Shown in pieces: positions 37,888 through 50,370 of a stretch of 64,000 bases of DNA. A model generated the notes under the pieces. It was not told where the DNA came from. It saw only the letters and a program-made list of their open reading frames with translations, and ran no database searches. Each line of letters starts with the position of its first letter. Within the stretch, counting starts at the first letter, position 1. The translations under genes were made by a program, and so were the position numbers. Source of the stretch: Jacaranda mimosifolia (taxonomy: Eukaryota; Streptophyta; Magnoliopsida; Lamiales; Bignoniaceae); NCBI GenBank assembly GCA_018894105.1, contig CM032122.1, positions 20,557,674-20,621,673 of the forward strand, in the 5' to 3' direction.

Positions 37888-38395
37888 ATAAGCAAAAAAG
37901 CATGCAAAAGACATCATGTGAATCACAACCATGAGTTCAACAATGTGTCTAAATGAGCTCCATTTAGATCATGGACAAAATAGAAAAATAAAAGGAAACA
38001 AGAAAATGTAAATTAGGAGATGACAAATTTACATTGCCTCAGCATTAGCAATTTTTGATGCATTAGTCAAATAAAAGAAAAGAGAGAATCATAAATGGCA
38101 TATACTGAATAATCTCTTACATTTGTTATTTTCCCTATCTTCACCAACAAGCAGAAGGAAAATCAAAATCAAAATCAGATAACTAGAGCACACAAAGAAA
38201 GGAAATTTTGCAGCAAGCCTATACATCAAAGTGACACGGCATAAACAAGAACACAGAACAAACACATGGTTTGATCCTGTAGAACTTATAACTCATTGCT
38301 TCCAGCTTCTGAATCTCATTATAAATGTCTCAGGATCCTTCTTCAAGATTCCAACTTCTCTCACCTTCTTCCGCTCCTTTTTGTTCTGTACAATA

Positions 38396-38460
38396 GCATT
38401 GCCACCAATGTTTTAAGTTGTAGCATGCACAACTCTACTTCGTCCTTAGCTGAAAAAATA

Positions 38461-38491
<31 letters not shown>

Positions 38492-40253
38492 CAAATTCTT
38501 CACCAATAATGCGCACATAACACTAACTCACTTAAATGCATGCCAAATTTTCTCTTTTTTTTGGTCCAGAAATAACTTTAAACATAGCAAACGCAAGAGA
38601 ACTTCATCATCAGCTTCTCCAGATGCCAACAATAATGAAAAGTTTCAAATTAGATTAAAGAAACTTAATCAAATAAAGTCATGCATATTCTGGGTTTGGG
38701 CTTTGTTCGGCGGCCGGGTTATACATTTATAGCAATTATTTATTTATTTATTTATTTTCAACTCCAATGACAACTCGATGAAAAGCTCTAAATTGGGCCT
38801 CTTTTTTCTCTTTTCTTTTTTACCCCCCTCTCAACAAACTCAGCATATCCTGTGACATAATTCTAAAGTCATGGCTAATAATTGACTTTTTCTTCAATAA
38901 AATAATTCTAGCTAATTTGTAAATGGTGTTCAAGTTGTTGAACCAGGTAACATAGAAAGAGATTAATTCGCTTTCCACAATTGAAAAATATATCTTTGAT
39001 TGTTTAACATGAACGTTCACTTTCTTGTAGTTTGAGATGGTAGAAATTTAATAAATGACTACCTTACGATTTGTATCACCAAAAAGAAACTGAGAGATTA
39101 TTTATTTGAATTTTTAAAAATATTACAATATATAATATAATGTCAGCTATCAATATTTAAATGCAATTGCATAATATGAAATTTAAAACACCGAAATTTA
39201 TCACTAAATATAAAAAAGTTCAATTATGAGAAGTATAACTTATTAGCACATGTAGTTTGGAGTTTGACTATCCACTGTTTTATTATTTAATTATCCATAC
39301 GGTATATATATAAAGTATGGGGTCTTAGTGGTATATATGTTGCTTTAAAGCTAAAAAAGTTAACCTCAATTCAAAAAATAATGCCAAGATAGTTTTCCAC
39401 TTCTTCTCTACTGATTTTCTGTTTAGTATTTATATTTTTTTCTTTTATTACTTTATTTTATCTTAATTCTTATAAATTTAATATTAAAAAATATAATAAC
39501 ATATAAAAAAGTAAATTACATATTTTATCTTATAAATATTTTAACATACACATAAAATGTGTCTTAAAAGATGTAGTTGGTCTAGCAACTAGTACGTTAT
39601 TCTATAACAAATAAGTTAAATGATCAAATCTATAAGATTGCCAAGTATAAAATATTTTGCCGTTTTGATCAATTAGCACACATCCTTCTCACATTTATAT
39701 TTATAAAGTTCGATAAAGATATGCCAAAATTATTAATTATTTATTATTTTTGTGGCTCTTGATTTCCTTTCCCATCCTCGCACGGAAGACCAAACTTGAT
39801 TTATGGCATTTATTTAAGAAGAAAAAATGCATGGGATAGTTTAGGAATCCCATATACTGTACTAACTTGCGTCTAACCTTTTCATTTTTTATCTCTTTAA
39901 CATGAAACGAACAGTAGGAAGAGTCATCTACACTAGCAAAAAGCTTTCAAGTGAGTGTGAGTGTGAATGTGAATGCAAAATGTTGTTTTATTGAAGAAAA
40001 ACTCATTGTGTACAGGTAGACATACACACTAATTGCATACATATCTAATTTCTCCAACATTTACATGTACATGCATTTACATATGCAATTCACCTTCCCA
40101 AATCAACCAAAGGGAATCACAACCAACCAGCTCTAATATGAACAATTTTGCAGAATACCTAATCTCTCTTGACATAAGCGGCTGTCCAATATGAAGCATT
40201 TAAACCCTACCTCAATTGTTGTTGACAGAAATAAAATCCTTGTCTGAAACTAC
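38396..40253. other. AT-rich intergenic spacer
   Basis: No gene is recognised. Simple repeats: AAAAAT units at about 38453-38488 and TTTA units at about 38738-38757. The part next to 40253 probably contains the 3' untranslated region of the transporter gene. Confidence 0.55.
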
Positions 40254-41893
40254 TTACTCAACATCAATTGTGAGCCTACTATGTCGTAGAGAATCCAAAA
40301 GCCTCGGGAGTATGACATGTTTGTACAAGTTTCTCGTTCGAAACAATAACCCTAAGGCAACAAGGAAACCAGAGAAAGTAACAGCTGCCATAATCAGAAA
40401 TGCTAACATGAAACAGTGAGTTCCAATGCATGTGTTTCCATATCCGTATGCTTCCTTGTCATAGATGTAACCCAGTACTCTGACAGAAAGTAAGTAAGAT
40501 CCAATAGGACCTGCAATAGTAATGGTGTTAAATATTGTTCCTAAATGCACTTTTCCAAATATCTCAGAAGCAATCGTCGGCATTAATGACCACTGTGACC
40601 CGTAACAAATGCCCACCAAAATAGAACCAGCATACAGAGCACCAGGAAAACCGGAAGCAATCATAGAATGGCCAATGCTCATAGCTGCTAGAGTAATTAC
40701 GATAAACAATGGTCTTGAGCAACCTTTTGCATGCAAGAAATAATCAGAAATATAACCAGCTCCAAAACGGCCGAGGAAATTCCATATGCTCCATAGAGAA
40801 ACTAAAGTGTTGATCTCTAAGCTAGTGTAACCAAGAGATTCCCCTATCTGACTTAAATTATTAACTGTGGCAAGACCTGACCCCATAGCACAAGCAGTTG
40901 TATAGAACAAAAACCAGAAACTGATGGTTCGCATTGCTTGCAGAAGATTTAGGTCTTCTGCACTCCACTGCAAGGTGACATCATTCGTCTCCCTAACTTG
41001 GTCTACTCCATTTGAGACTTCATGATATTCACCGTGATTTTGTCTTATATTTGTTACGTCCTCATCCAGCAGGGGTCTCTGGTCTGAAATTTGGTTGTGC
41101 TCAAGCAGGGACTTTAAGATCCTGTACGACTTAGCCCTCTGGGCTTCAATCGCAACAAACGTGGGAGATACAAGCAACAAGATGAGTAGAACAAATGTAA
41201 AGACACAAACTGACAACTTTAACTTGAAAATGTTTTGGATGATTATCACAGCTGTAAGATAGGCAGCTAAAATAACAGCCAGAAATGAGAAACCATTCAA
41301 GTGCCTTTTCTCATCTTCTTCAGTCGTTTTATAAATTCTTACAAACCCCATGAGCAGAAGGGAATTAATTGTGGGCAGCAGTGCCAATAGCAATAGATAT
41401 GAACTAGGCTTGTTCTTGAAAATTGTCTGATACACCTGAATCAGTATGGCTCCACTCAAACCAAGAAAGCCCTATCAAAAGTCAATGATTAAAGCAGACA
41501 TTAAGCCAAGAAAGAGGTAAAGTAGCTGAGTTAAGTAGCAAAACTAGCAAGTGTAAGAAACAAGCAGTTCAAGGTATTCAAAAATATGGAATTCTATACA
41601 CCTATAGGATATGTCAAAGTGATATCAGAAAGATAAAATTTCATGACCAGATGTCAAATTATGTACAGAGCCATGAACATATTTCCACACATTCTACTCA
41701 ATCAGCTGTATCCTAAGTTTGTCGTTTGAAAAAACAAAAAAATGCAGCAAAATGTTTGGTGCTTATTGTGCAATATCCATATTACAAAAATGGCCTTGTA
41801 AGAGTGGAACAAAGACCTTTCATCACACACTTATGTAACAATGCATTTTATCGAAATAGTTGGCCTATTATGTTATTAGAAACATACGTGATC

Positions 41894-41939
<46 letters not shown>

Positions 41940-43122
41940 CTCTGAGGTACTAATCCAATGAAAACCAGTTCAAGCCTGGTATGACCTTTTGCTGTAAAAC
42001 TGATAAGCACCGTATCTCTATCCCCATGAAGGGCTATGGCCATGCAATGACTTCTCCACAAGCAGTATATCACACTCCACCAACACGCTTTACTTTCAAA
42101 TTCCTTGCAGCCATGCAAAACCAGAGTTTCATACTTCTAAGTTAGTCTCAAACCACAATAGATGAAATCCCATGATCATTATTCTGTACATCTCATATTG
42201 CATATCCTATTCTGAATTTTCCTATCTAATCTATTTCTCCAGGGTAACTTCTCATTTCTTTGTTTTCTTAAACTTTAACCTATAACTCAAATGCCCTAAT
42301 GTCAAAATCTACTGATATCAAAATACTACTAAATAGTTCAATTTAGAGTAAGGTTGCAAGAAAGAGTCATTTCACCAAGAAACCAATGGAAATTAGAACA
42401 GATGTCCTATTTATAGTTAAGATACACAATTTAGCTTATCTAACAATGAAACTTGAATAACCCCACAAAATCAGTCATAGTGTGCTTGAACCCCTAACAT
42501 TGGTCCCGCAGAAACTAGATTCTAGGAAAAATTTATTCCAATTTAAATAGAAACATTCCCCTTTCATCCATACCAATAACTATATCAACCTACCTGACGC
42601 ATTCTAGTGAGGCACATTCATAATTATCGATCAAAGTAAGCATTTCCCACTTACCTTCATAATCCCAACAATCGTGCCACTATAATTAGGAAAATTATGC
42701 ACCCCAGTGACCACGTTAGCCGTATTGAAGAAAGTCATGGCATGCGCCGCTAGCAGCATGTACAAGCATACCGCCGCCGCTGGCGGCCTCGGCAGCGCCC
42801 CTGTAACCGTCAGCCACATTAAAAAGTAACCCGCGAAGCACTGAACGGCCCCCGCCAGGAGAACGACCCAAGGCCCACCACCGGGGACGGAGGCGGAGTA
42901 GAGGAGGCCGGAGAGGAGTCCGGCGTTGGCGCCGAGGTCTTTGAACACGGAAATGGTGTCGAGGGTGGATTGGTCGTATCCCTGAGAGGATTTTAGGATT
43001 GAGGAGTAGATGCTGAAGGTGTAGAGGGAGCCGCTGGTGCATTGAATCCATATGCTGGCGGCTGTCGCCACCCATTTGTTCTTGATCAGGGATTTTCTGC
43101 TAGGATTATAATCTAAGTCCAT
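40254..43122 (-). CDS. NFD4-like Nodulin-like/MFS transporter, two exons
   Basis: Coding exons are complement(42655-43122) and complement(40254-41471), joined by a GT-AG intron of 1,183 bp (AAG|gtaagt ... gatag|GGC) between Lys156 and Gly157; the product is 561 residues, usual for the family. The N-terminal half (about 12-260) is a Nodulin-like domain with WIQCTSGSLYTFSIYS and LKSSQGYDQSTLD; the C-terminal half (about 335-545) is an MFS-type membrane domain with SLWSIWNFLGRFGAGYISD and GICYGSQWSLMPTIASEIFG. About twelve hydrophobic segments are visible, with a polar loop near 270-335. Arabidopsis NUCLEAR FUSION DEFECTIVE 4 belongs to this family; substrates of most members are unknown. The start is the first in-frame ATG, placed right before the family N-terminus. 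No defect is seen. The first exon is much richer in G+C than the second. Confidence 0.95.
41894..41939. repeat. compound (TA)n(GA)n microsatellite in transporter intron
   Basis: A TA run followed directly by GA repeats, inside the single intron of the NFD4-like gene. Confidence 0.95.
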
Positions 43123-44728
43123 GTTTTGGGGGAATTATTTGTGAGGGTTTCGAGTTCTGAGAAATTAAGTGTGACCAAAGCAGATTCGGGTGTTTCTGGA
43201 ATAAAGAAGCTTTTCCCCTTGGAATTTTAGAGGTGCTTGTGGGACTGGGCTGGCCGCTCGCGCGTCCGCAACCGTCTTCACTGTAGTTGAAAAATAAATT
43301 AAATTAATTAATTTATTAAATATAAAATAGATTAAACTGAAATATATTTCTTTTTATTCCATATGATCACAAGTATTCACAACACTTATGTCTGTATCAA
43401 TGATGAATTTTATCTAAATTTCACAATATTATTTAGTATCTTAAATTAAAATCACTTTTGACTGTAAATTAGAATCATTTCTGATGCTGCAACGTTATCA
43501 AGAGCCTACAATATTATTTGGACAGTCACTTTAAATTTTATAATATTTTCTTCATTATTCACTTCAAATTCTTTCATTTTTAAAATAGTCACTTTTGATG
43601 CTACATTATTTTTCTCCATTAATTACTCTAAATTTTTTGTTTTTAAAATCTTCTAATAATAGTTCACTGGAACTTGAACTCCGTGTTTATGTTTAAAATT
43701 TTCATTTTAGTGAGAAAAACGCTCAATTAAAGATTTTTTTTTCCACTCATTTTTATGCTTTGATTTTATTTCATCCCAAAACTGCAAAGTCTAAGCATAA
43801 ATGATAGAACTTTGCCTCTAACCATGAATTTATTGAATCAAGGGGACTACGAGCATAAATAAGCCAAGCTGAATCCAAATATAGCAAGCTCAAGTTTAAC
43901 TCGTTAAATAGACAAAGGCGTGTGCAAGCCTTATCAAACTTTATCGAGTTCGATTTGATAAAACTCCTCACAAATTAACACAAGTACTCAATTCGCATAA
44001 ATTCACATAAACTTGAATTTATATAGATTTGAATTAATTTAAGCTCATTTAGACTCAAAATAAAATCTATAATTATCAACTTTTTAAAAAATTTTGTTAT
44101 TTTCTTAAAAATAACAAACAAATTATTATTATTATTATTATTATAATATACAAATTATAAAAAAAACTTGTTTAAGCTCGCGAGCTTTTCGAATCGAATA
44201 TTATTGAACTCTACTTAATTCATTTAACTGACGAGCTCGACCTGTTCACAAATCGTCTTGTTTCATTTACATCCCAAAGAAAACCCAGCTATTATTAGAC
44301 GCCCACAGCCATGGACAAAGCCAAAAAATTATATTTTGAAGGGCATAATTGAAAATTTCCCCAACTTATCATTTTAAAAATAAATAAATTATATCTTAAT
44401 AAAAATATATATTTAATATACATTATATCAACAGGAAGATGGTTGTCCCACCTATGTCGCCCCATTCCGTCATCGTTCCAGAGAGCAGGTAAATTTGCTA
44501 CTTACGTGCTTTAGTGCTCAAATATCCTCAAGAAAAAGGAAGCAAAACAGAATTCACCACTTGCCTAAGAACTACAAGAGCGACTTAATTGACCCATACA
44601 TTAGTTTCAGAAACAAAAAAAAGGTACAAAAATCCCAACATCACCACATTTACCACTAAAAAGTTCCATTGTATATCACACAACCATTGGTACACATGAA
44701 CAACTAACAAGTAACCATACCATGCGGC
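43123..44728. other. intergenic region between transporter and RPB11 genes
   Basis: 43123-43280 is the 5' leader/promoter side of the transporter, locally richer in G+C. The rest is AT-rich. 44600-44728 is probably the 3' untranslated region of the RPB11 gene. A transposon-like arm at about 43800-44275 is listed separately. Confidence 0.5.
43800..44275. mobile_element. possible hAT-type element fragment
   Basis: The right side ends ...tcatttacatccc, which reverse-complemented (gggatgtaaatgaaac) resembles ends of plant hAT-type elements, and is preceded by gagctcg motifs in both orientations (aagctcgcgagctt) as in subterminal regions. No left end or 8-bp duplication was found. Confidence 0.3.
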
Positions 44729-46955
44729 TTAATAGTCCCCTGATTGTTTCCCTGTGTGCCTCGCCAACTCCACCTATGCGGAATGAAACATTTAAAACAA
44801 ATATCAGACATATAACTTTCAGCTTAATATTTCTAGGCATTTCTTTTTTTACTCAGACTCATACATGTTTTTCTCATTTTTCTGAATTCATGTTCTTCAA
44901 ATAATAAGACTAAGGCACAGCATTGATGGCCACGATACATAATAAACAGTATGATCCAATACATAACCAATTTTCAAGTGTAAAAGCTGAAGAGAAACTG
45001 TGGTAATAATTAGACTTAGATCCATTTTAGAAGTTCTTTTAGGCTTTGTCATGTTTACAGTTTCTTGAACTTCATGTGACTCTATCAATCTCTTCTATCA
45101 TTTAAACTCACTGTATCATGCCACATAGAGGAAACATTTTGCAACTTGCTATTGTAGAATTAGACTAATAACTCTACAAACTTTTGCTTGTACATTGCAT
45201 CCTTTGATGTTGCAGTCACTAACTAACTGAGGTCAGTAATTATACAATAAAAGTTTACTCTCAATAGAAGCACTTCTAAGAACTTGAATAACTTTCAAAC
45301 AATTAGCTGACTTTGCAAAAAAAAATTTGGTATTTTAGAAGACAACTGCAGTTCAAATAACATCTATTTTTGACAAAATGCCAGGTGGCCGAGTGGTGCA
45401 TTTTGCCTAGAAAGCTACATAACTCAAATTATGTGGTCAAGTGATGCACCTCAATTAGCAAGCTACCTTAGACTTCAAGACTTGTAAACAAAGCCTCCCC
45501 TTCCCCAAAATATACACCTGGATTTGGGTGTCATCTCTTCAACAACAGAGTTAAGGAACAGTGAAAACAAAGTATTACCTCAAATTCATTCTTCAGGTGA
45601 TCAAGTTCCTTGTCCAGATCATTGATAGCCTGATTATATGCCTGCATTGGTGAAGATTGGCTTGTGGTGTGTATCTGCAAATTAGACCATTGAAAACATC
45701 AAAAACTAAGGCAAACTCAGACCAGTCTGACTCATCTTGTAACCGCAACACCTTAGTAAAAATCAAACATATAGGAGCTGAAAACATATTCAGTTATGAG
45801 CCAAAAGTTTCAAAATAAGAGAAAATTTTAGCTTCGCATCAGTTTTTAACTTCTAGGAATATTACCTATAAGCAACTAAGCACATTCAAGGCCAACAAAG
45901 GCACAAACATTCCACATTTTCAAACCAAAAAAATGAAGGCCAGAGAAACTTCCATTAAGGTTCTAAACAGCAGCCAAAGTCAAGAAAGAAATAATAAATA
46001 AGAATCCGTGCAACAAATAACCAAGTCACCATGATAACTTTTATGCTCAGCTGCAACCATAAATGCAAGGCAAAATCTAAATGATTTCAGCTGCACATGC
46101 AAGAAAAACTCACTATCCAGTCCCAGACACTAAAGTCAATTGCAGATCGCACAATTTTTACTTTTTGCAATTGAACCCTCTGGTTTTGCTAAATTTTATT
46201 GCTAATGCTTTATATAAAATTAACATATTTTCTCCAAAAACTACATCTTACTCCTTTTTTATACTAATCTCGAATGGTCTATACAATGAATGCATCAGAT
46301 CGTTAAGGTATATCACTATAAACACAATCATACCTTAAAATCATGCTTAAAGCATACCTTAATCTTAACTGGTCTGTATATTTAAGGACACTTACAATCT
46401 TTGTTTAATCTCTGGCTACATTAAGGTATACTATAATCAATATATACTCTAGAACATAACACAGTTGGAGAAAAGAGAACTACCCAAAAAATTAAAATAA
46501 TATAAATACAAACCCTTAAAATTATCTTGTACTGAAGAGGGTGAGGCAACTTGTAGCCCGCAAACAGTACATTCTCATCCCTGTGCAACTGCCTGTTTTT
46601 ATTCCACGAAAAATTAGGGTTTTAAGCAAAGCTGAATTCTCAAACTACCACAAAAGGTAAAAATAAAATAAAACCATATACATGCGGAGAATGTTGCCGA
46701 TGGTGTGGTCCTCACGCTCGATAGTGAAAGACGCCGCATTGATGATTTTCGTGTCCCTCTCGTACGACACCCTTTTCAATATATCAAATTTCCAGCACAC
46801 AAAAGGAGAAAACAAACAGTGTAAAAGATGATTATATATATATGTATTTATAGAGAGAAATAGAAACATATGTAGTTCGAGAGAAAGAGAGAGAGAGAGT
46901 ACTTGGAGACACCCTCAGGGACGACGAATCGCTCGTAACGATCGGGGGCGTTCAT
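44729..46955 (-). CDS. NRPB11: RNA polymerase subunit RPB11 (Pol II; shared with Pol IV/V in plants)
   Basis: Five exons: complement(46903-46955), (46682-46771), (46514-46592), (45579-45674) and (44729-44773), giving 120 residues; Arabidopsis NRPB11 is of similar size. All introns have GT-AG ends and phases agree. RPB11 pairs with RPB3 to form the alpha-like assembly platform of nuclear RNA polymerase II. Diagnostic stretches: [29 protein letters not shown] (residues 31-44, the alpha-like dimerisation motif), [15 protein letters not shown] and [18 protein letters not shown]. The last exon is tiny and codes for a divergent tail, [14 protein letters not shown]; its acceptor (catag|GTG) and stop were chosen because they keep frame and resemble the polar tail of plant homologues, so this exon is the least certain part. 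The donor of intron 1 runs straight into a CT/GA repeat. Confidence 0.93.
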
Positions 46956-47163
46956 TTTTCTCTTCCCACTGATCTTCTGCTGTCTCTAAAATTCGCGGAG
47001 AAGACGCTTAAGGGGAAGCCGCGAACCAAACGACGTCGCTGAGGCCTCGGATGAAAGGGTTGAGTGGACTTGGTTTGGCCCAGTCAAAGAGTTGCGTATT
47101 ATGGGCTAAAGATTTCCTCCAATTCATCAACGTGAAAAATTCTAACAGCTTGTTTGTTTAAGG

Positions 47164-47518
47164 GCCTGTTTGGTTTCATTTTCAGATCTCCTTTTCATAT
47201 TTTTTTATTATTTACAATTGAAACGTATCATTTTTTTTTATACATTTTTATTTAATATTATTTTTATTTTTATTCTCAAAGTAAATTTTTCAATAATCTA
47301 TATATCTTTTTCAAATAACCCATATATCTTCTATTTCTAGTACAATATTAGTTACAATTTTTCTTCACTTACAATCTGCTAAACCTAACATAATCATTAC
47401 TTTTCTAACAACTTATCTAAATATAAACTCATTTTCAACTCATTTTCACTAACTGCTTTTTCAAAAAATTAAAAATGATGGAAATAAAAAATAAGAATAA
47501 AAATAATACCAAACAGGC
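47164..47518. mobile_element. MITE with 11-bp perfect terminal inverted repeats
   Basis: Begins gcctgtttggt and ends accaaacaggc, exact inverted repeats around 355 bp of AT-rich, non-coding DNA. Target duplication is unclear. It is the first of three similar blocks in a row. Confidence 0.75.
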
Positions 47519-48190
47519 TATGTTTTCAAACTTATTTTCACTCATTTTCACTATTTGGAGATGAATTTATTGATAATCTATTACTATTTTTTACTAAAAT
47601 TTTAATTTATTTTTATTTCAAAATATATTTTTCAATAACCTATATGTCTTCTCTCTATTTCATTACTGCTATTTCTCTTCGCTTACAACCTACTAAACCC
47701 TATAGAATAATTACTCTTCCAACAAATTATCCAAATCAAACTCATCTTCAACTCATTTTCTCTAATTGACTTATCAAATTTTAAAAAAATACTGAAAATA
47801 AAAAATAAAAAATAAAAAAAAAAACATAACTAAACAAGCTCTTAATTGTCTGTTTGTTTTTATTTTCAAAGTCCCCCCACCCCCAATTTTTGTTACCTTT
47901 TGAAAATTAAAAACTATCAATTTATATATATTTTTTCATTGAAAATATTCTTTATTTTTATTTCTAATTTCTCCTAAACCTACTCTATCATCATAGTAAC
48001 ACATCAATTTAAATTCGATTTGATATAAAATACTCACTATCATTTTAAAATTAATAATTTATATTTAAAAAATAAAATTTTTTAAATATAAAATATAAAT
48101 CACCTAAAATTTCAATAATGTACCTTCATAATCATTAACTACTAAAAATATTAACAATAGAAAATAAAAACGAAAACATATTCAAACGAA
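47519..48190. repeat. two further related MITE-like copies
   Basis: About 47519-47840 and 47845-48190 repeat landmarks of the first MITE (aatatatttttcaataacctatat, cttacaacctactaaacc, aactcattttc, then an A-rich end with aactaaacaagc or caaacgaacc). The copies are diverged, so exact ends are uncertain. Confidence 0.55.
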
Positions 48191-49234
48191 CCAAAGATGT
48201 TTCAGAGAGTTTGAGTCTCTATACTAAACCCCACATAAGAATTATCAGAATTTTTTGAAAAGTCGCAATGTTGAAACGTGCTAAGAAAATATTCAATTTA
48301 ATTAATTAAATTTGGCTTCTTCTTTTTTTTTGGATTTGACTTAATATAACCACCAATATGATAACTTAATTAGCAAGATTCATGATTTTGTATAATGAGG
48401 TCATAAATTTAAAGTTACTAGCGATAATAATTTATGAACTAATTATTTTTAGGACGAGTTATTATAAAGTACCAAAATCACTTTTCATTTTAAAAATCAG
48501 CCCCTACTTGATTTTTTAAATAATGAACTCCATCATTTTCGTAAAATTTTAGAGATTACTCCCTATCCATTTGATTTGGCTAATGGCAAAAATACCCTTA
48601 AATATAATATTTTTCATACTCATTTTTTTTTTTTTTTAACTTCTTCTCTATCCACACTACCAAACATCTTTTATCTTCATTCTCAGCAGCGCAAACGAAG
48701 AGCTCGACGACGCAACCACCACCAGCACAACCATTGCATTCTCTTTTTCTTAGTTTGTTTTCATCATTTTCAAGCTATTTTCTCAATTTATTTTCATTCT
48801 TCTTAGTTTATTTTTTCATTTCATTTTCTTAGTTTACTACGAGGTCATTCTTTTCATCTTGTAGTTTTCAAAAAATGTCAACAGTAGTGAATGAGGAGTG
48901 TTCACTCAAGTTTTAGGAAGTTGTCACTACAAGGACCAACTTCATATAATATCAATTAAGGATAATATGACTCTTATGGACCTGTAACTTAATCTCGCAA
49001 GAAATGGAGTGAAATCAACCCCAAGCTCTTCACTTTGTAATACATAGCTCCACATCAGAAATTGTATGTGACTTTGAGCAGTGACAATGATGTCATGAAT
49101 ATAGTCCTACTACATTTGACACTGAAGATGAACATTATTGACATTCAGGTAAACCGGAAGGATGATCGCAGTAGAAGGGAAAGGAAGAGCATTGATGTTT
49201 TAAGGTAATACTTCTACAATATCTAAATTGTACT

Positions 49235-50370
49235 GTGTTTCACAAAGTTATGTACTTGAAGTGTTATGCAATTATATTTCATTTACCTGAAACTCTTTTT
49301 ATACTTGAAGCGTTATACATTTATACTTCATTGTAATCAAAATTGTACTACATTATTGAAGTTTTATACTTGAAATATTTTGCAATTGTACTTCGTTTAT
49401 TTGAAATTGTATTACGATATTGAATTATTGTTCTTCAAGTATTCTACATTTATACTGTATTTTAATTAAAATTATACTGCATTGTTGAAGCTTTATACTT
49501 AATGTCTTCCACTAATTAATTATCTAAAATTGTACGGCATTGCTAGTGTTTTACACTTGAATTGCTCTACAAATGTACTTCGTTTATTTAAAACTATACT
49601 ACAATGTTGAATTATTGTTCTTCAATATTCTACATTTATACTTTATTTTACCTAAAATTGTAATGTATTATTGAAGTTTTATACTTCAAGTGTTCTACTA
49701 ATTGATTATCCAAAATTGTACTGCATTGCTAGTGTTTTATACTTGAAGTGTTCTTCAAGTATTCTACATTTATACTTCATTTTACTGAAAATTATACTGT
49801 ATTGTTGAAGTTTAATACTTCAAGTGTTCTACTAATTGATTATCCAAATTTGTACTGCATTGCTAGTATTTTATACTTGAAGTGTTCTGCAATTGTACTT
49901 TATTTATTTGAAACTGTACTATCATGCTGAATTATTATTCTTCAAGTATTCCACATTTATACTTCATTTTACCTAAAATTGTACTATATTGTTGGAGTTT
50001 AATAATTAAAGTGTTATACTAATTGATTATCCAAAATTGTACTACATTACTAGTATTTTATACTTGAAGTGTTCTACAACTATACTTCATTTATTTGAAA
50101 CTGTACTACTATGCTGAATTATTATTCTTCAAATATTCGACATTTATACTTCATTTTATCTAAAAATTGCACTACATTGTTGAAGTTTTATAGTTCCAAG
50201 TATTCTATTAATTGATTATCTAAAATTGTACTTCATTGCTACTGTTTTATGCTTGAAGTGTTCTGCAATTGTACTTCATTTATTTGAAACTGTACTACAA
50301 TGCTGATTTGTTGCTCTTCGACTATTCTACATTTATACTTCATTTTACATAAAATTATATTGTATTAGTA
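49235..50370. repeat. 187-bp tandem repeat (minisatellite), about six units
   Basis: The landmark gaattattgttcttcaag recurs at about 49422, 49609, 49929, 50116 and 50303, a spacing of 187 except for one shortened unit near 49750. Units contain runs such as tactgcattgctagtgttttatacttgaagtg. It lies in the apparent intron between the first two MULE-2 coding segments. Confidence 0.9.

Larger units (their letters stand above)
30511..38395 (-). pseudogene. WW domain-binding protein 11 (WBP11)-like, decayed intron-containing copy
   Basis: WBP11 is a nuclear proline-rich protein linked to pre-mRNA splicing. Exons recognised in minus-strand order: about 38395-38300 (NKKERKKVREVGILKKDPE), 36315-36250 (KHKKRELEVEDTLNLVLKK), 33421-33220 ([16 protein letters not shown]), 33096-32681 (GPRIPLPEA then proline-rich), 32487-31977 (proline-rich, then [15 protein letters not shown] and [11 protein letters not shown]) and 30730-30511 (SIRVRRE, SSVPKPQRIDDSY and the family end EDMKALGALDS). 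Most junctions have GT-AG. Defects: frameshift after KKDPET, frame changes and stops in the proline-rich exons, TAA at 30617-30619 and a shift just before the conserved end. The first exon was not found. Kept introns argue for a duplicated gene that decayed. Small assembly errors are an alternative, but nearby genes are clean. Confidence 0.8.
46956..48449. other. RPB11 upstream region and MITE cluster
   Basis: 46956-47130 is the likely 5' leader and promoter of the RPB11 gene; no clear TATA box is seen. The rest is filled by related MITE-like copies (47164-48190). No coding sequence is supported. Confidence 0.5.

Noticed and set aside
30511..38395. Functional WBP11 gene
   Set aside because: At least one in-frame stop (30617-30619) and several frame changes cannot be removed by choosing other splice sites that I can see.
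42716..43075. 119-codon minus-strand frame in the transporter first exon
   Set aside because: Out-of-frame shadow of the G+C-rich first exon; the other frame has the family motifs.
49235..50370. CRISPR-like repeat array
   Set aside because: This is a eukaryotic genome; units are directly adjacent with no unique spacers, so it is a minisatellite.
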